Below are positions 8,706 to 9,966 of a stretch of 9,966 bases of DNA, in pieces. The position numbers were made by a program, and so were the translations under genes. The stretch is from the NCBI GenBank assembly GCA_047615865.1, contig JBLHIB010000122.1, positions 1 to 9,966 of the forward strand, in the 5' to 3' direction. The notes beneath the pieces are model-generated. The model was not told the DNA's origin and did not search any database. It saw only the letters and a program-made list of their open reading frames with translations. This DNA is from JADFAK01 sp047615865 (GTDB lineage Bacteria; Bacteroidota; Bacteroidia; Flavobacteriales_D; Sanyastnellaceae). Numbering within the stretch: the stretch's first letter is position 1; each line of letters begins with the position of its first letter.

Positions 8706-9180
8706 GACGAAATAAAGTAACGATAGCCTTAGTGGGTATTCTGGCAGTAAATGCCATTGTGGGGATATTCTCGTTGGGTTTGTCGTGTATTGGGATTGAT
8801 GAGCCTTTTTCCATCTTTCATGCCCAGAAGGATGTTGGGAATATAATTACGTCACTAAAAGGGGACAACAATCCTCCCTTAATTTGAGATAATCCTACAT
8901 TTTTGGATGGCGCTTTTTGGTTTATCGCCGATATCTGTAAGCTTTCCTTCACTTCTTTTAAGTCTGGCTACTATCTTCTTTACGTTTAAGATTGTGCGGA
9001 AATTGGCTTCTGTGCAAACTGCTTTTTTGTCGATTCTATTCTTGACGTTTTCCAATTACTTCATCTACTTCACTCACGAGGCCAGAACCTACTCGCTCTT
9101 TCTTCTATTGGCGGTGGCCTCCATTTATTTGATCATTCGAATTACCGAAAGCAAAGGCAAGCATTTTGGTGATTGGGTTT
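8690..9180 (+). pseudogene. N-terminal remnant of a GT39/ArnT-like membrane glycosyltransferase, frameshifted
   Basis: Two consecutive frames together encode the start of a polytopic GT-C glycosyltransferase, an inner-membrane enzyme that transfers a sugar from a polyprenyl-phosphate donor. The first frame (from the ATG at 8690) gives a transmembrane helix and then GIDEPFSIFHAQ, with the D37-E38 pair expected in the first periplasmic loop, followed by GDNNPPL. It then meets a stop at 8885-8887. The match resumes in another frame at about 8883 (FEIILHFWMALFGLS), restoring the NPPLYxxLLHFW pattern typical of the family. It continues through a hydrophobic helix and HEARTYSLFLLLAV before ending in about 40 residues that merge into the next fragment. 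Family members usually have 450-600 residues, so roughly two thirds is missing. A TTG at 8642 could extend the frame upstream, but ATG 8690 suits the family better. Confidence 0.8.
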
Positions 9181-9676
9181 GGGGCATCATATGTGCCGTT
9201 GTTGCCCGAGCAATTTTCGATTTTTTCTCCCGAAGATGTCTATTCCAATTTGATGGGTATCAATCTGTCCATGCAAGCCATTCATAGCGAATTGCCCCAC
9301 GAAAAAGCCTTGACCACACTCTTGAACAACATGCTCATCACGCTTGAGGCAGCGCAGCACATTGAAGAAACTTATGCCGCAATGGAGGAAGTGCATAATA
9401 TTTGGTGGACGCGTGAGAAGCCTTTGCCTAGCAATAAAACAACGCTCAAACGCTACTTTGATTTCGACGATAAACTGGAGCCTTGGGTATTGACCGCGCC
9501 GTTGTTAAAGAGCAACCCGTATTTATTGGACAAGCCAAGTAGCAGTCCCAATAGCTATTCATTTCAAATCGAACTGCGTGGGAGTTTTAAGGTGTATTCT
9601 ATCCATGGGCAAGTGGGGCCAAGCGGAATTTTCAGGGATCGTACAGTTTATCGAATCGCAGCAATTGGCCCATTAA
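9166..9676 (+). pseudogene. C-terminal remnant of a DUF4056-like protein, 5'-truncated and frameshifted
   Basis: From about 9175 the reading frame encodes GASYVPLLPEQFS, then FSPEDVYSNLMGI and, later, IWWTREKPLPSNKTTLKRYF and FDDKLEPW. From memory these resemble the C-terminal half of DUF4056, a family of unknown function; the assignment is tentative. There is no native start: the N-terminal half is replaced by the glycosyltransferase remnant. Near the end the open frame runs on to a TAG at 9715-9717 through a terminator hairpin. In a neighbouring frame, from about 9608, the sequence reads GKWGQAEFSGIVQFIESQQ and stops at 9674-9676, just before that hairpin. This looks like the original C-terminus, implying a frameshift at about 9600-9610. 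The frame opening with ATG at 9166 could in theory make a 183-residue protein, but its start is probably fortuitous. Confidence 0.65.
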
Positions 9677-9710
9677 CAAAAGCGCCCATTCACAAAGTGA
9701 ACAGGCGCTT
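9675..9710 (-). terminator. Rho-independent terminator of the gene at the right edge
   Basis: AAGCGCC (9680-9686) pairs with GGCGCTT (9704-9710). After a 2x2 internal mismatch, TTCAC (9689-9693) pairs with GTGAA (9697-9701) around an AAA loop. On the minus strand the hairpin is followed by TTTTGTT, whereas the plus strand has no T-run after it. It therefore serves the minus-strand gene ending at 9752, about 42 bases away. It may weakly stop the plus strand as well. Confidence 0.75.
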
Positions 9711-9751
9711 ATCGTAGCCATCTAGTTAAGGTTTAAACCTCCATAGATTAA

Positions 9752-9966
9752 TTACTTCGTATTTGAAGCCCTAGTAGCTCCTGTTATTGTGTTGTTCATC
9801 TCGGTGTTGTCCAAAACCACTAGTCCATTTCCCGAATATTTGCTTAAGTCCAACACTGATTTTTGGCTTTCTACATTCTGAATATATAGAGCTCCTTCGT
9901 TTACCAACTGGCCGCCGTAAGGCGAAATTCCTTCGCTGTAAACTTCTTCGCCATTGATTAAGAGTT
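9752..9966 (-). CDS. C-terminal end of an unidentified protein (5' part outside window)
   Basis: The minus strand carries 70 open codons from the right edge (first full codon 9964-9962) to a TAA at 9754-9752. The fragment begins LLINGEEVYSEGISPYGGQL and ends TGATRASNTK, with a moderately hydrophobic stretch (GNGLVVLDN) in between. It shows no motif I can place in a family. It is supported as coding by being open to the edge and by the terminator hairpin placed shortly after its stop. It converges on the decayed plus-strand locus. Confidence 0.6.
   Translation of the reverse strand, partial: LLINGEEVYSEGISPYGGQLVNEGALYIQNVESQKSVLDLSKYSGNGLVVLDNTEMNNTITGATRASNTK

Noticed and set aside
9166..9717. 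A complete 183-residue gene starting at ATG 9166
   Set aside because: The start lies within the glycosyltransferase remnant and the end runs through a terminator hairpin. It is better explained as part of a truncated, frameshifted remnant.
1..9966. CRISPR arrays, tRNA or rRNA genes, transposases, phage genes
   Set aside because: I looked across the window and saw no repeat-spacer pattern, cloverleaf, terminal inverted repeats or transposase motifs. The gene fusion therefore cannot be tied to a visible mobile element.

Overview
The window looks like chromosomal DNA from a member of the Bacteroidota (Bacteroidetes), most likely a flavobacterial or cryomorphal lineage. The evidence is a type IX secretion (T9SS) C-terminal sorting domain on one protein, a large secreted protein with signature blocks I associate with this phylum, TAnnTTTG promoter-like motifs, no obvious Shine-Dalgarno sequences, and a middling GC content judged by eye. 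No tRNA, rRNA, CRISPR array, insertion sequence or phage gene was recognised.

Layout. Almost everything intact lies on the minus strand, so it reads from right to left. From the right edge these are: (a) the last 70 codons of an unidentified gene (9752-9966), followed by a hairpin terminator near 9675-9710; (b) an AraC-family regulator (7482-8339); (c) a secreted Asp-box/YCF48-like beta-propeller with a T9SS type A sorting domain (6148-7410), followed by a strong hairpin terminator (6073-6108); (d) a 1045-residue UvrD/RecB-type helicase fused to a RecB-family nuclease (2853-5990); and (e) a very large secreted protein (1-2764) that starts 88 bases after the helicase and runs off the left edge with 921 uninterrupted codons visible.

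The one plus-strand region, about 8610-9676, is a graveyard. It holds the N-terminal part of a membrane glycosyltransferase of the GT39/ArnT type, broken by a frameshift at about 8881-8883. This is joined near 9160-9205 to the C-terminal part of an unrelated gene resembling DUF4056. That second piece is frameshifted again near 9600-9610, yet its apparent original stop (9674-9676) is still readable in another frame. The three lesions suggest an old deletion that fused two genes and then decayed. A chimeric assembly is the main alternative.

How the genes work together. The helicase-nuclease is a DNA-repair enzyme. The two secreted proteins are exported and probably act at the cell surface. The AraC-like regulator sits upstream of the propeller gene and divergent from the glycosyltransferase remnant, so it may control one or both. 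No defence system or novel multi-gene system is evident. The most unusual feature is the decayed chimeric locus.
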